In this document: positions 15,214-22,960 of the stretch, piece by piece
Numbering within the stretch: position 1 is the stretch's first letter
Layout of the letters: every line of letters begins with the position of its first letter
DNA from: Rathayibacter sp. VKM Ac-2804
GTDB taxonomy: Bacteria > Actinomycetota > Actinomycetes > Actinomycetales > Microbacteriaceae
DNA length: 64,000 nt
Assembly: GCF_009866655.1 (NCBI RefSeq)
Contig: NZ_CP047420.1
Location: 1,984,001-2,048,000, forward strand
Reading direction: 5' to 3'
Notes under the pieces: generated by a model
What the model was told of the DNA's origin: nothing
The model's database searches: none
The model's input: the letters and a program-made list of their open reading frames with translations, nothing else
Made by a program: the position numbers and the translations under genes

Positions 15214-16100
15214 GCCTTGGCCTCTGCTTCAGGTTGCCCTGCTTTGACGATCCGGTCCGTGGCCCTGAACACTTGACGGACGTCTAGCTCGTTCGGCTCA
15301 CCTCCGCGTAGCCAGTGCTGCACATAGGCACGGCTCTCGCTTGCATCCATCTGGTCTTCGGCACCTAGCTGGTGCAGCGTCAGGTACGCGGTCGACTCCG
15401 CTTGAAACTCACCGATGCCCTGATGCATGGATCCCGGCTCTTCTTCCTCATCGGGAGCGTCCCCGGTGTGCCCAAGCTCAACGTGGCCTAGCTCGTGGAT
15501 CTTCGTCTTGAACGGGTACGGCGCAACAGGGGAGACGGCGATGGTCCGGTCGTAGGAGTAGCCCATGATGTTGCCGTTGTAGTGCGCGAACGGCTCTTCG
15601 GTGATGTCGAGTGTCTCGAGCGCACGGTCCTCGTCCCAGTTCGGCGGAACGTACGGCGGTAGACCAGCCTCGCAGGCCACCTGCGCGTAGTGGAACAGCG
15701 CCCGCACTACCTTGAAGCGACGCATCATCTTCGGCTGCTCCGGCTCCGTGTCGGGCGCCGGTCCAGCTTCGCCCTCGTCCCGCTTCAACTTGACGGTGAT
15801 GGGTCGGAGGATCGAGTACGCCTTCTCTCCCTTCTTAACGTGGTAGCCGAGCTCCTGCCAGCGCTTGAAGGTCGCGACCGGTTGAGGCGGGCATCCTTGC
15901 AGTGCGAGGAAGCCGATGTTCCGGAGACTGTAGCTGTGGAAGCGGTTGTAGCTGGCTCCGAACGAGCCCTCGACGTGAAGGATCGACTCCAGCAGCTCGG
16001 CGTTACTCGGGACGTCGATGGGCGGCTGTCGCTCGCTCACGCGTCCCACCCGCAGCGGTTGCCTCCTCTGCACGGCCATCCGGCCTGTTGACGCGGGCAC
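15210..16100 (-). CDS. ArdC-like antirestriction protein with metallopeptidase domain
   Basis: ArdC proteins bind single-stranded DNA through an N-terminal domain, carry a C-terminal SprT-like zinc peptidase fold, and protect incoming plasmids or phages from restriction. Here residues 35-105 match the N-terminal domain (SYNRFHSYSLRNIGFLALQG, then VATFKRWQELGYHVKKGEKA and ILRPI). The C-terminal half has the zinc motif HELGHVELGH (about residues 202-211) and a downstream Glu in FQAESTAYL. The 296-residue length is normal for such proteins in actinobacterial elements. It overlaps the next gene and heads the minus-strand module. Confidence 0.75.
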   Translation of the reverse strand: MPASTGRMAVQRRQPLRVGRVSERQPPIDVPSNAELLESILHVEGSFGASYNRFHSYSLRNIGFLALQGCPPQPVATFKRWQELGYHVKKGEKAYSILRPITVKLKRDEGEAGPAPDTEPEQPKMMRRFKVVRALFHYAQVACEAGLPPYVPPNWDEDRALETLDITEEPFAHYNGNIMGYSYDRTIAVSPVAPYPFKTKIHELGHVELGHTGDAPDEEEEPGSMHQGIGEFQAESTAYLTLHQLGAEDQMDASESRAYVQHWLRGGEPNELDVRQVFRATDRIVKAGQPEAEAKA

Positions 16101-16223
16101 TGGCCGAAGTTGTGGAGCAGTCGGTGGAGGAAGCGCGTCATCGCTGCGTTCCGGTCGTCATGTGGTTGGTCTGGTTCATATCACCTCCTTCGGTGTTCGT
16201 TGGTGGGTGGTCAGCCCTAGTGT

Positions 16224-16757
16224 TTGACCGTGAACTGGTGGACAGATTTCTGGTCAGCGGCCCCTTGGTGGCAGGACGTCCTCAACCGCACGAGTTGGCT
16301 AGAACTGATCGCCTCGTTCGTGAGCATCATCCTGTCCGTGCTCGTGGCGCTCTGGATCCAGCGTGCAGACTTCGAAAAGCGCGCGGAGGAGGCGGCTGCT
16401 GCTGAGCAGGCGCGGGTATCTGATGTAGCTGAGGAGGCTCGCCGCGACCTCCTCATCCGTGCGTATGACCTCATCGCAGACGCGACCTCGGTTGGCCTGC
16501 AACTGACGGCAGTCAAGGGTCGGAAGGAGATCTACCGATTGCGAGCCATGACGACGGCGTCTCTCTTCCGGCTTCAGAAAGAACCAGGCGCCCGAGGCTT
16601 TGCAGGGAAGTTCACCGACGACATCGTTCATCTGCTGGACAGTCCGCAATACAGTTTCGTCGCGCCAAGGCTTGTCTTCTTTCTGGAGGAGTGGGCACGA
16701 GGCGAGGTCGGGCTGCGCGACTATCACTGGCAGAATGAGCCGCCGATCGTCGACTAG
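16224..16757 (+). CDS. Single-pass membrane protein with cytoplasmic coiled coil
   Basis: The 177-residue protein has a Trp-rich N-terminus (MTVNWWTDFWSAAPWWQDVL), one TM (LIASFVSIILSVLVALWI, about residues 28-45), then an Ala/Glu/Arg-rich coiled coil (about residues 46-75) and a helical C-terminal domain. Charge distribution suggests an external N-terminus and a cytoplasmic C-terminus. No family recognised. It stands alone, divergent from the ArdC module, as expected of a phage or element cargo gene. Confidence 0.6.
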   Translation: MTVNWWTDFWSAAPWWQDVLNRTSWLELIASFVSIILSVLVALWIQRADFEKRAEEAAAAEQARVSDVAEEARRDLLIRAYDLIADATSVGLQLTAVKGRKEIYRLRAMTTASLFRLQKEPGARGFAGKFTDDIVHLLDSPQYSFVAPRLVFFLEEWARGEVGLRDYHWQNEPPIVD

Positions 16758-17014
16758 TCGCGATCCGAAGCGAACGGCGGGTGTATAGCACTAACGGTTA
16801 GTTGTTAGTCCCGCTCGCTCAGTTCGAGCCGCGACCTGTGGAAAAGTGGTCGGCGCTGTCGTCTTTGACAGACCCGTCCGACCGTGGTGTGCGATGCATA
16901 CAAGGCCACGAACGCGGGCCGCAGTCCAACTTTTCAACTAATTGACAATGTGCGGTTCTGGGGTGTCGCTACCGTCGCTTGGCCGACCCCGTCCTGAGAT
17001 AAGCCCGTAGGGGG

Positions 17015-17042
17015 TTGCATTTCATTCACGTTGCTTCATAAT
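17015..17042 (+). promoter_or_regulatory. Sigma-70-type promoter
   Basis: TTGCAT (17015-17020), a 16-base spacer and CATAAT (17037-17042) form one of the best consensus-like promoters in the window. Expected transcription start is about 17049. The terminator at 17062 lies about 13 bases further on, so this promoter either makes a roughly 40-base RNA or depends on read-through. Confidence 0.55.
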
Positions 17043-17061
17043 GATACGTGAACGAACAGCT

Positions 17062-17090
17062 AACCGTCCTACCAAGGGCGGTTCTTTTGT
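17062..17090 (+). terminator. Terminator just downstream of the promoter
   Basis: AACCGTCCT (17062-17070) pairs with AGGGCGGTT (17075-17083) with one G-T wobble and a four-base loop, followed by CTTTTGT. It is a compact intrinsic terminator on the plus strand. Confidence 0.7.
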
Positions 17091-17353
17091 AGTCTCGGGA
17101 GTCCCTGACTGTTGGCTTCCGTGCAGACGTTAAATGGCACGGTAAAACAGCTCAACGTTTTCGGCTATCGTAAAGCCTGCTCTGTACTGATGGGATCAAA
17201 GAGAAACAACCCGCGTACCTTCACAACCTGGTTCAGAACATGCTCAGAACGTGCGCAACACGTGCTCAACTGGTCATGAGGGAGTTACTATTCACCCTAA
17301 CCCTGAAGAACCAACCGACTGCAACCCACTCAGGGAATGCTTCAATACTAACT

Positions 17354-17381
17354 CCCCGAGCCTGTTACGCGCTCGACGGGG
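17354..17381. terminator. Weak hairpin before convergent gene end
   Basis: CCCCGAGC (17354-17361) pairs with GCTCG..GGGG (17371-17381, two-base bulge) and a T-rich tract TCTGTTTGCGTTT follows. It lies between the empty region and the 3' end of the minus-strand gene at 17400. Confidence 0.4.
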
Positions 17382-17399
17382 GGTCTGTTTGCGTTTGCG

Positions 17400-17768
17400 T
17401 TAAATCCTTGCGATGTACGTGGATATGGCCGCAAGAAGTGAGCCCAGTGCAGACATCGAAAGTGTCGTGAAAATATACTTCCAGGTTACGTTACCGACGC
17501 CTCTGGCAAACACCAGCACGATGCGCACAAGTCCCATTAGAACGAGAGGGACTGCGGCTACGAGAAGTACTACGCTAATGATCTGTCGCGCTGACGGTAG
17601 TTTGAAGATGCCCAAAATCAGCGCCGTTAAGTAGCTCAGCAGTAGGACGATCAGCGCGGCAAGGACACCAGCGATCGTGCGGGTTGTTACTTCGCGCCAG
17701 AACTTCTCGTCGTACCACCACTCGCGTGGCCAGTTCCATGGTCTGGAGACCCTGTCCTCGTTCGTCAT
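17400..17768 (-). CDS. Membrane protein with 3 TM segments, unknown
   Basis: From the ATG at 17768 the product has 122 residues, beginning MTNEDRVSRPWNWPREWWYD, with membrane segments at about residues 34-56, 64-86 and 98-118. An upstream in-frame start would add 23 basic residues without membrane character, so the shorter form is preferred. It is read opposite to its right-hand neighbour. It is one of several small membrane proteins in the island. Confidence 0.55.
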   Translation of the reverse strand: MTNEDRVSRPWNWPREWWYDEKFWREVTTRTIAGVLAALIVLLLSYLTALILGIFKLPSARQIISVVLLVAAVPLVLMGLVRIVLVFARGVGNVTWKYIFTTLSMSALGSLLAAISTYIARI

Positions 17769-17835
17769 GACCCTCACCGTAGGACACGCCGCACGGGCTC
17801 GCGTTCGTACATACGTTCTACTACGGTCTGACGCC

Positions 17836-18138
17836 ATGGGATCGAACCGACGCTACGAAGACCACTACGACCGGCTGACGCAGCAGCGCGTGTCGGAGGC
17901 AGCGGTCAGGCCGGAGCCCGTGTCCCTCACGCCCGCCGAGCTCGATGAGGCGAACCATCCCATCCGACGAGGGCCGGCTGTGCCAGTGCGGGCCTGGGTG
18001 CGCTTCCAGGAGCGACCCGTCGTCACCGATGCGTTCGCGGTGGAGTGGACCGACCGCGCAGTGCACGTTGAGTGGAGCATGTCGGACGGCACGAAGCTCG
18101 ACGCCTGGGTGTGGGCCAACGCGGTACGGCGGATCTGA
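17836..18138 (+). CDS. Small actinophage-type conserved protein
   Basis: The 100-residue protein reads MGSNRRYEDHYDRLTQQRVS at the start, then SLTPAELDEANHPIRR, WVRFQERPV and ends WVWANAVRRI. The combination of Y-x-x-HYD-x-L, a Pro-rich middle, a beta-rich domain and a closing WVWANAV is a recurrent small protein in Microbacteriaceae prophages and elements, where it usually precedes cargo genes. No function is known. GC-rich, host-like codon use. Confidence 0.65.
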   Translation: MGSNRRYEDHYDRLTQQRVSEAAVRPEPVSLTPAELDEANHPIRRGPAVPVRAWVRFQERPVVTDAFAVEWTDRAVHVEWSMSDGTKLDAWVWANAVRRI

Positions 18139-18154
18139 CCGGTACGTTCGTGGC

Positions 18155-18991
18155 ATGAAGAACCTCCGGCCACGAAGCGGTCCAGTGCCCACTGACGTGC
18201 TCTGGCACTACACCGATGCCACGGCCGCAGTGAGCATGATCCGCAACAAGGAGTTCTGGGCTTCCCATGTGCGTCATATGAACGACACGGGAGAGATGCA
18301 GCAGTTTGCGGATAGGATCGCGCAAGCCCTTCGGGTCCAGGTCAAGCTCCCCATCAATTCCGAGATTGTCGAGTCCATAGAACGCGCAATCGATGGTTTC
18401 GAGTCCTGGCTTGAGGTCAACTATTTTGTCGTCTCCTTCTCCCAAGAGCCCGATTCCCTGAGCCAGTGGAGAGGGTACGGTGGGACTGGCCAGGGTTACG
18501 CGCTCGGATTTGCTAAGTCGATGTTGACCGATATAAATGGCTGGCGCTTGGTTGAGTGCGCCTACGTCGACGAAGTCGCACGAGATTTCGCAGCCGAGAT
18601 TGTAAATGACGGTCTTCGGGCGGTTCGGGCGGGGGGCTTCGAGTACGAGATCCCAGAGGGTCGAGTCTGGCAAGCGATCTATCCGAGGGCCATCACGGAA
18701 GCACCTTCGGTGAAAGATCAAGCGTTTCGCGAGGAGCGCGAGTGGCGCCTGGTCGGAGGCCCATTCCCTGGTGGTTCAGTCGAGGTTCGAGCGGGCCGCC
18801 GTGGCATGTTGCCTTACGTGAAGCTTCCGTGGAAAGTGGATGGTGAGGGTCAGTATGATCTTCGCGAAATCGTCGCCGGTCCAGGGGCGGCTGAAGACAC
18901 TTTTCATGCGATGGAAATTGCGACTCATCACGACGCGCTGTTCCCGGATTTTCCTCGAGTACTTGGGAGCGATGTGCCATATCGTGCGTAA
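18155..18991 (+). CDS. DUF2971 family protein
   Basis: The 278-residue protein matches the DUF2971 layout: VLWHYTDATAAVSMI near residue 15 with a following ASHVRHMNDTGEM, a central YFVVSFSQEPDSLSQWRGYG (about residues 90-109) and GYALGF, and a late FREEREWRLV (about residue 194). DUF2971 genes are scattered through mobile elements and defence-rich loci; the biochemical activity is unknown. It starts 17 bases after the previous gene and seems co-transcribed with it. Codon usage is more AT-rich than in the host, which supports transfer. Confidence 0.75.
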   Translation: MKNLRPRSGPVPTDVLWHYTDATAAVSMIRNKEFWASHVRHMNDTGEMQQFADRIAQALRVQVKLPINSEIVESIERAIDGFESWLEVNYFVVSFSQEPDSLSQWRGYGGTGQGYALGFAKSMLTDINGWRLVECAYVDEVARDFAAEIVNDGLRAVRAGGFEYEIPEGRVWQAIYPRAITEAPSVKDQAFREEREWRLVGGPFPGGSVEVRAGRRGMLPYVKLPWKVDGEGQYDLREIVAGPGAAEDTFHAMEIATHHDALFPDFPRVLGSDVPYRA

Positions 18992-19057
18992 ATAGTATTG
19001 ACTTTATGTGACGCTTGTGTTTGGCTAAGGACAGCCCAATAAACACGAAAGGACAAC

Positions 19058-19150
19058 ATGACTAACCTAATAGCTATCACAGATTACCGAGCGCCCAACA
19101 AGATCACGTTCGTAACAGTCAAGGAAGCACAACTAAACAAGGAAAACTGA
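19058..19150 (+). CDS. 30-aa small protein upstream of the wall-hydrolase gene
   Basis: The frame MTNLIAITDYRAPNKITFVT plus ten more residues starts five bases after AAAGGA and ends two bases before the next ATG. The good ribosome-binding site and tight spacing suggest a leader peptide or small protein translated with the downstream gene. A TTGACT (-35-like) lies at 18998, with no clear -10. Confidence 0.45.
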   Translation: MTNLIAITDYRAPNKITFVTVKEAQLNKEN

Positions 19151-19152
19151 AA

Positions 19153-19751
19153 ATGAGTACGACCAACACACAAGAACCATCACTACCGAAGAAACCTCGA
19201 ACCATCGAGTTGAGCGTCGCGCTCCCATGGTTCATCGTCGCCGTCATGACCTTCGCCCTCGCTGGCATCATCACCGGTTGGACGCTTCGCTCAGAGAACG
19301 TGAGCCAGATCGAGCAAGCGGTCGCTGCAGCGTCTTTAGAGCAACGCCAGTAGAAGCCGTCTCTACCGCGCCCATCATCCAGATGGCACCAGAACCACCC
19401 GAAGCACTCATCGAGCACCAGCAGGCCTCAGAAGAGCTCACAGCCTCCGTCTCAACAGCAGCGCCGGCCATCGACGCTGAAGCAGAGGCCAAGGCGTTCG
19501 TCTACCAGCACGAGAGCGGCAACCGTCCAGACGCGATCAACCCGAGGTCTGGGGCGTGCGGGATCGGCCAGGCCCTTCCGTGCAGCAAGCTCCCGTGCGC
19601 GCTGTCCGACTACGCGTGTCAGGACGAGTGGTTCACCAGCTACATGCGTGAGCGCTACGGCTCGTGGGTGGCTGCGGCCGCGTACTGGTCCTGCACCGAA
19701 CACTGCACCAACAACTACGGAACGGTGTTCAAGGAGAACACGTGGTGGTAG
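19153..19751 (+). pseudogene. TM-anchored lysozyme-like wall hydrolase, frameshifted
   Basis: Frame 1 (19153-19353) encodes a short cytoplasmic part and a TM (LPWFIVAVMTFALAGIITGW, about residues 23-42) and then stops. The other frame continues from about 19340 to 19751 with a Pro/Glu/Ala linker and a C-terminal domain FVYQHESGNRPDAINPRSGA, CGIGQALPCSKLP and WVAAAAYWSC, a transglycosylase/lysozyme-like fold like the chromosomal protein at 36879. A one-base shift near GTCTTTAGAGCAACGCC (about 19333-19349) separates the halves. It may be a dead gene, a sequencing error or a programmed frameshift. Confidence 0.7.
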
Positions 19752-19996
19752 GCCAGAGCCCCAGGGGCCTCGACACCCTCCGCGCTGAGCTGCACGCTCG
19801 CGTCAGGGCTGCCTCGCAGGCACGGTTGGACTCACGCACCAAGGCGACCGGCTGCGCTCACACATGGGCGTCGTTCAAGCAGACCGTCGTGGTCGAGAAC
19901 GATCGGTTCCGCGGGACGGCTCACTTCGTCGTGCGAGGGTGCACGCGCTGCCACGCCAAGGAGCTGCTGGATTACGTCGTCGGATGTCAACGCTAG
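19742..19996 (+). CDS. Small zinc-finger-like protein
   Basis: The 84-residue protein has C-x-H near residue 37 (GCAHTWASF) and a CTRCH near residue 70 (RGCTRCHAKELLDYVV), a plausible Cys/His metal site. The GTG at 19742 (or 19745) follows AAGGAG at 19731-19736 and overlaps the preceding stop, indicating coupling to the hydrolase gene. The function is unknown; such short Cys/His proteins are frequent in actinophages. Confidence 0.55.
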   Translation: MVVGQSPRGLDTLRAELHARVRAASQARLDSRTKATGCAHTWASFKQTVVVENDRFRGTAHFVVRGCTRCHAKELLDYVVGCQR

Positions 19997-20005
19997 GCTC
20001 CGGGC

Positions 20006-20596
20006 ATGGAGTTGTTTTGGGACTGGGTTAAGTCGTCGTTCGCGTTAGAACCAGGGGAATTCGCTGATCTCTTGTCCGGGGTCGGCACACTTCTAGCCTT
20101 CGTCCTTGGTCTAGTCATTCTCTTTCAAGATCGGCAGCGCCAGGCACGCATCCAGGCTGGTCGCTTCGTCGCCTACGCTGAGGCACTTGATGATTGGAAT
20201 GGCTTCGATATTGTTGAAAGGCATCTGATTATTCGCATGACTAACACGAACGATGTGCCGATGCATCTGGTGAGTGTGATGACCTCTCAAAAATCACAAG
20301 AGTTCATCAATCTAGTTGTTCGAGATGAATCTTTGGACAAGGATAGTCTTGTCGAGAAGGGTGTTGCTTTCAAACCTGGTGAGAACTGGGTAAAGCGTTT
20401 CACCGTTTCCGGACCAATACTCCGAGAGCATTTAGTCGTCAGCTTTGTAGATGGCGCCGGAAAGCAATGGATGCGCGATTTGAGGTCGCAGAAGTTTCTC
20501 AGTGCACGCAAACAACGCATGATCATCGAGTTCGCGAGGAACATGCAAGCCAATCCAGCGGTGGACTACCGAAAGATCGGAAAGAATCTTGCTTGA
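20006..20596 (+). CDS. Single-pass membrane protein, paralog A
   Basis: The 196-residue protein begins MELFWDWVKSSFALEPGEFA, has one TM (LLSGVGTLLAFVLGLVILF, about residues 23-41), a basic juxtamembrane stretch (QDRQRQARIQ) and a beta-rich domain (HLIIRMTNTNDVPMHLVSV, then WVKRFTVSGPI) closing with KQRMIIEF. It is AT-rich and foreign-looking. A frameshifted relative follows immediately, and the topology resembles the protein at 11641. Function unknown. Confidence 0.6.
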   Translation: MELFWDWVKSSFALEPGEFADLLSGVGTLLAFVLGLVILFQDRQRQARIQAGRFVAYAEALDDWNGFDIVERHLIIRMTNTNDVPMHLVSVMTSQKSQEFINLVVRDESLDKDSLVEKGVAFKPGENWVKRFTVSGPILREHLVVSFVDGAGKQWMRDLRSQKFLSARKQRMIIEFARNMQANPAVDYRKIGKNLA

Positions 20597-21132
20597 ATGG
20601 GGAAGCGTCGCTGAATGGGTGAGCGGTGTCGGTACTCTTGCAGCATTCGGCCTCGGTATAAAAACCTTTGTTTGATGAGCGGGCTAGGTCGAGGAGAAGA
20701 CCTGCGGATGCCTTCGCTTCGTGGACTCAAATCAGCATCACTAAGAACCTGGCGAATATCGGAGTCCTTGAGTGGAGGCTGACGGTCAACGTCCACAACT
20801 CCGGGACAGAACCGATCATCTGGGCAAGCGTCGCTGGACCAGAAGACATCTCTGAGACCTCTTTTATCCCTGTGCACGCTCGACGCGACAGCCATCAGAA
20901 TCCGTACACCGTGCGTGGTGAGGACGGACCTATTCTCAAGGACTCGTCTCGCAGTGTTCAACTGATTTATAAAGAAGAGCACGAACTATCCGAATTCTTT
21001 CTAGAGTTCGCTGACAGCCATGGTGTGCATTGGGTGCGTCATCTCGGCAACCTGAAGTACATTCCTGAGCGAGTGCATCGCAAGACCCATCGCCACGCTT
21101 CATCTATACCAAAGTATGATAATGTGCTATAA
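20589..21132 (+). pseudogene. Single-pass membrane protein, paralog B, frameshifted
   Basis: A TTG at 20589 inside the end of paralog A opens a frame LEWGSVAEWVSGVGTLAAFG that matches the TM region of paralog A (LLSGVGTLLAFVLG) and stops at GIKTFV after ATAAAAACC. The beta-rich remainder (FDERARSRRRPADAFASW, TVNVHNSGTEPI, FLEFADSHGVHWVRHL) continues in another frame from about 20668 to 21132. One inserted or deleted base near the A5 run (about 20660) explains the break. The two genes form a tandem duplicated pair in which the second is broken or frameshift-controlled. Confidence 0.65.
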
Positions 21133-21141
21133 CCATTAGTA

Positions 21142-22080
21142 TATGCAAGACCCACGGCTCGAGCGAAGTCCGAGGCGAAGCGCATCGTGCCGTTCTACTT
21201 CTACCGGAACTACCGCAAAAAGAGCTTGTTCTACGCGTGCAGCGAGCTGAACGCGATCGCCAAGGAGGTCGAGCGCCTGAACGACATGACCAACATGGAG
21301 GGCGACGCCATCATCAAGCAGCTCGCCATGCAGCGTGAGTTGGACGAGGACTACATCGACTTCATCGACCTGATCAACGACGACCCGGGCACCGTCTACC
21401 CGTTCAAGCTCGGTTCGCTCGGCAACATCCCTGGCCCGGTCATCCCGGCCAACTCGTTCAACAACCGCGTTGAGATCAAGAACGGCATCCGCGAGGCGAC
21501 GGCCATCTCCGAGGCTGCCAACGGCACGCTCAGCGAGAAGGACCGCACCAAATTCGAGGTCGGCTCCGCGCTCCAGCAGACCGGCGCACGCATCGAGAGC
21601 AAGGCCCGCATCTTCACCGCCGACGCGCTGTACTGGAAGTACTGGATCCTGCTCAAGATGATCCAGCTCTACGTGGACCGGCCCCTCGTCGTGGCAGCCC
21701 CTGAGGCGAAGAAGACCGGCGCCGACGTGCTCGTGGAGTACGGCTTCGACGTCGCGAACATCGACCCCGACCTGATGGAGGGCGTCGCTGTGTTCGACCC
21801 TGCCTCCATCCAGGGCGACTGGAAGCCGCGCATCGCGCTCGAAGTGGACGCCGAGTCCAAGCAGGCCGAGAGCCGCCGCGAGGCACGCGAGACGTACCAG
21901 GCCGTGATCCAGGACCCGACGAACAACCTCGCTGAGGCCAAGAAGCGGTGTACCCGAAGATGCTCAAGAGGACAAGGAGGACATCGAGGCCATCATCACG
22001 CCGGATCCAGCGATGGCCGGCCAGATGCTCGGTGGCGGTCCGGTTGATCCTGCCGCGTTAGGTGGTGCACCAGCAGCTCC
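21142..22080 (+). pseudogene. Phage portal-like protein, N-truncated and frameshifted
   Basis: The frame has host-like GC-rich codon use. It runs from AKSEAKRIVPFYFYRNYRKK and SLFYACSELNAIAKEVERLN through ARIESKARIFTADALYWKYW and LLKMIQLYV. This helix-rich pattern with long stem-like helices and a disordered Pro/Gly/Ala end fits the C-terminal half of a tailed-phage portal protein. No N-terminal part precedes it. Around 21953, one extra T in CGGTGTACCC shifts the frame; the original end continues in another frame as PEDAQEDKEDIEAIITPDPA and GQMLGGGPVDPAALGG. The assignment to portal is by recognition and should be checked by structure-based search. Confidence 0.5.
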
Positions 22081-22145
22081 ACAAAGAGCGATCCTACTGC
22101 GAAGAAAACACCCGCGAAGAAATAGCGCACGGCGTGCATTGCCTT

Positions 22146-22169
22146 GGAGCGGCCCTATGTGGCCGCTCC
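22146..22169. terminator. Bidirectional terminator hairpin
   Basis: GGAGCGGCC (22146-22154) and GGCCGCTCC (22161-22169) form a perfect nine-pair stem with a six-base loop, followed by TTCTACTTC. It lies where the portal relic and the convergent membrane-protein gene meet, overlapping the latter's last codons. Confidence 0.65.
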
Positions 22170-22877
22170 TTCTACTTCGAAATCATCTTCGTAGTCGCTC
22201 AGTGGTTCGCAGTCGACGTAGGTGCCCTGAACCTCTCCCGATCCAAGCTCTTCACGTGCGGCAATTAGAAATGGACCAATGCTCGTTCTGAAGTTACATC
22301 CGAGAGCTTCCTGATAGGTGCTAAAATAGTCTTCATCGAATACGGAAATCTTGCGCGTCGCCAATGTTGTGTTGAGTAGAGCGCTTTGAGCCGACGACGA
22401 TATCTCAAGCTGGGCTTGGAGCAGGTCCGCACTGCTTGTTTGAACTTCCGCAGAACCAATTACGAGGATCTGGGCGTAGGACGCCGTAATGCGATCTATG
22501 CCTTCCTGAAGACGATCACCCGACGCGGTCATTTCATCAAGTGTGTAATCCTGATCGACGTAGGCCCTGGCCATGACCTCAGTAAGAGTGTTGCTCTGAG
22601 ACGTCAAAGCAGAAAGCATCTCAGAGTAGGCGACCGAACGGGTCTCCCGGATACTTGCGCTCCTCTCTTCTGTTGCGGAGTACCACTGAGTACCAATCGA
22701 TCCGGCTAGAGAGAGGGTGGCGCCCAGAAGGAGCGCCCCGCCTGTCTTGAGCCAGGACCACCTGTCTTTCGGCAACTTTGTCGCGTCGGGATATTCGATC
22801 TTGAGGGTTATCGGTAAAGGCGCGGCTGCAGGAGGTGCTGACACCCTGCGAGGCTTGATGATGTTCCGGAAACCCAT
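22155..22877 (-). CDS. Single-pass membrane protein with helical domain, unknown
   Basis: From the ATG at 22877 the product has 240 residues: a 40-residue basic, Pro/Ala-rich N-terminus, one TM (TGGALLLGATLSLAGSIGTQ, about residues 45-64), then a predominantly helical external or cytoplasmic domain (ERSASIRETRSVAYSEMLSA and further amphipathic helices) and an acidic end. Position and orientation are odd: it sits between two relics of phage structural genes and on the opposite strand, where scaffold and capsid genes would be expected. It is likely a cargo gene that replaced them. Confidence 0.55.
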   Translation of the reverse strand: MGFRNIIKPRRVSAPPAAAPLPITLKIEYPDATKLPKDRWSWLKTGGALLLGATLSLAGSIGTQWYSATEERSASIRETRSVAYSEMLSALTSQSNTLTEVMARAYVDQDYTLDEMTASGDRLQEGIDRITASYAQILVIGSAEVQTSSADLLQAQLEISSSAQSALLNTTLATRKISVFDEDYFSTYQEALGCNFRTSIGPFLIAAREELGSGEVQGTYVDCEPLSDYEDDFEVEGAAT

Positions 22878-22960
22878 GGCCGCATCGTACACGACATCTA
22901 CGCAGTTCTAAGTCAATTTGTTATCTTAAAAACAACTAGGACGAGTCGCGCGGGAACAAC

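Larger units (their letters stand above)
16758..17399. other. 640-bp intergenic region with regulatory signals, no gene recognised
   Basis: Contains the dyad ACTAAC...GTTAGT (about 16790-16809), GGTCGG...CCGACC around 16850-16890, a good promoter at 17015-17042, a terminator at 17062-17090 and a second weak hairpin at 17354-17381. The base composition becomes AT-rich after 16930. The short open frames here overlap the terminators and look spurious. Confidence 0.5.

Noticed and set aside
17041..17133. 30-codon frame starting at ATG 17041
   Set aside because: It overlaps the terminator hairpin at 17062-17090 and has no ribosome-binding site.
17240..17470. 76-codon plus-strand frame
   Set aside because: It runs through a hairpin and antisense into the 3' end of the minus-strand membrane gene; composition is not protein-like.
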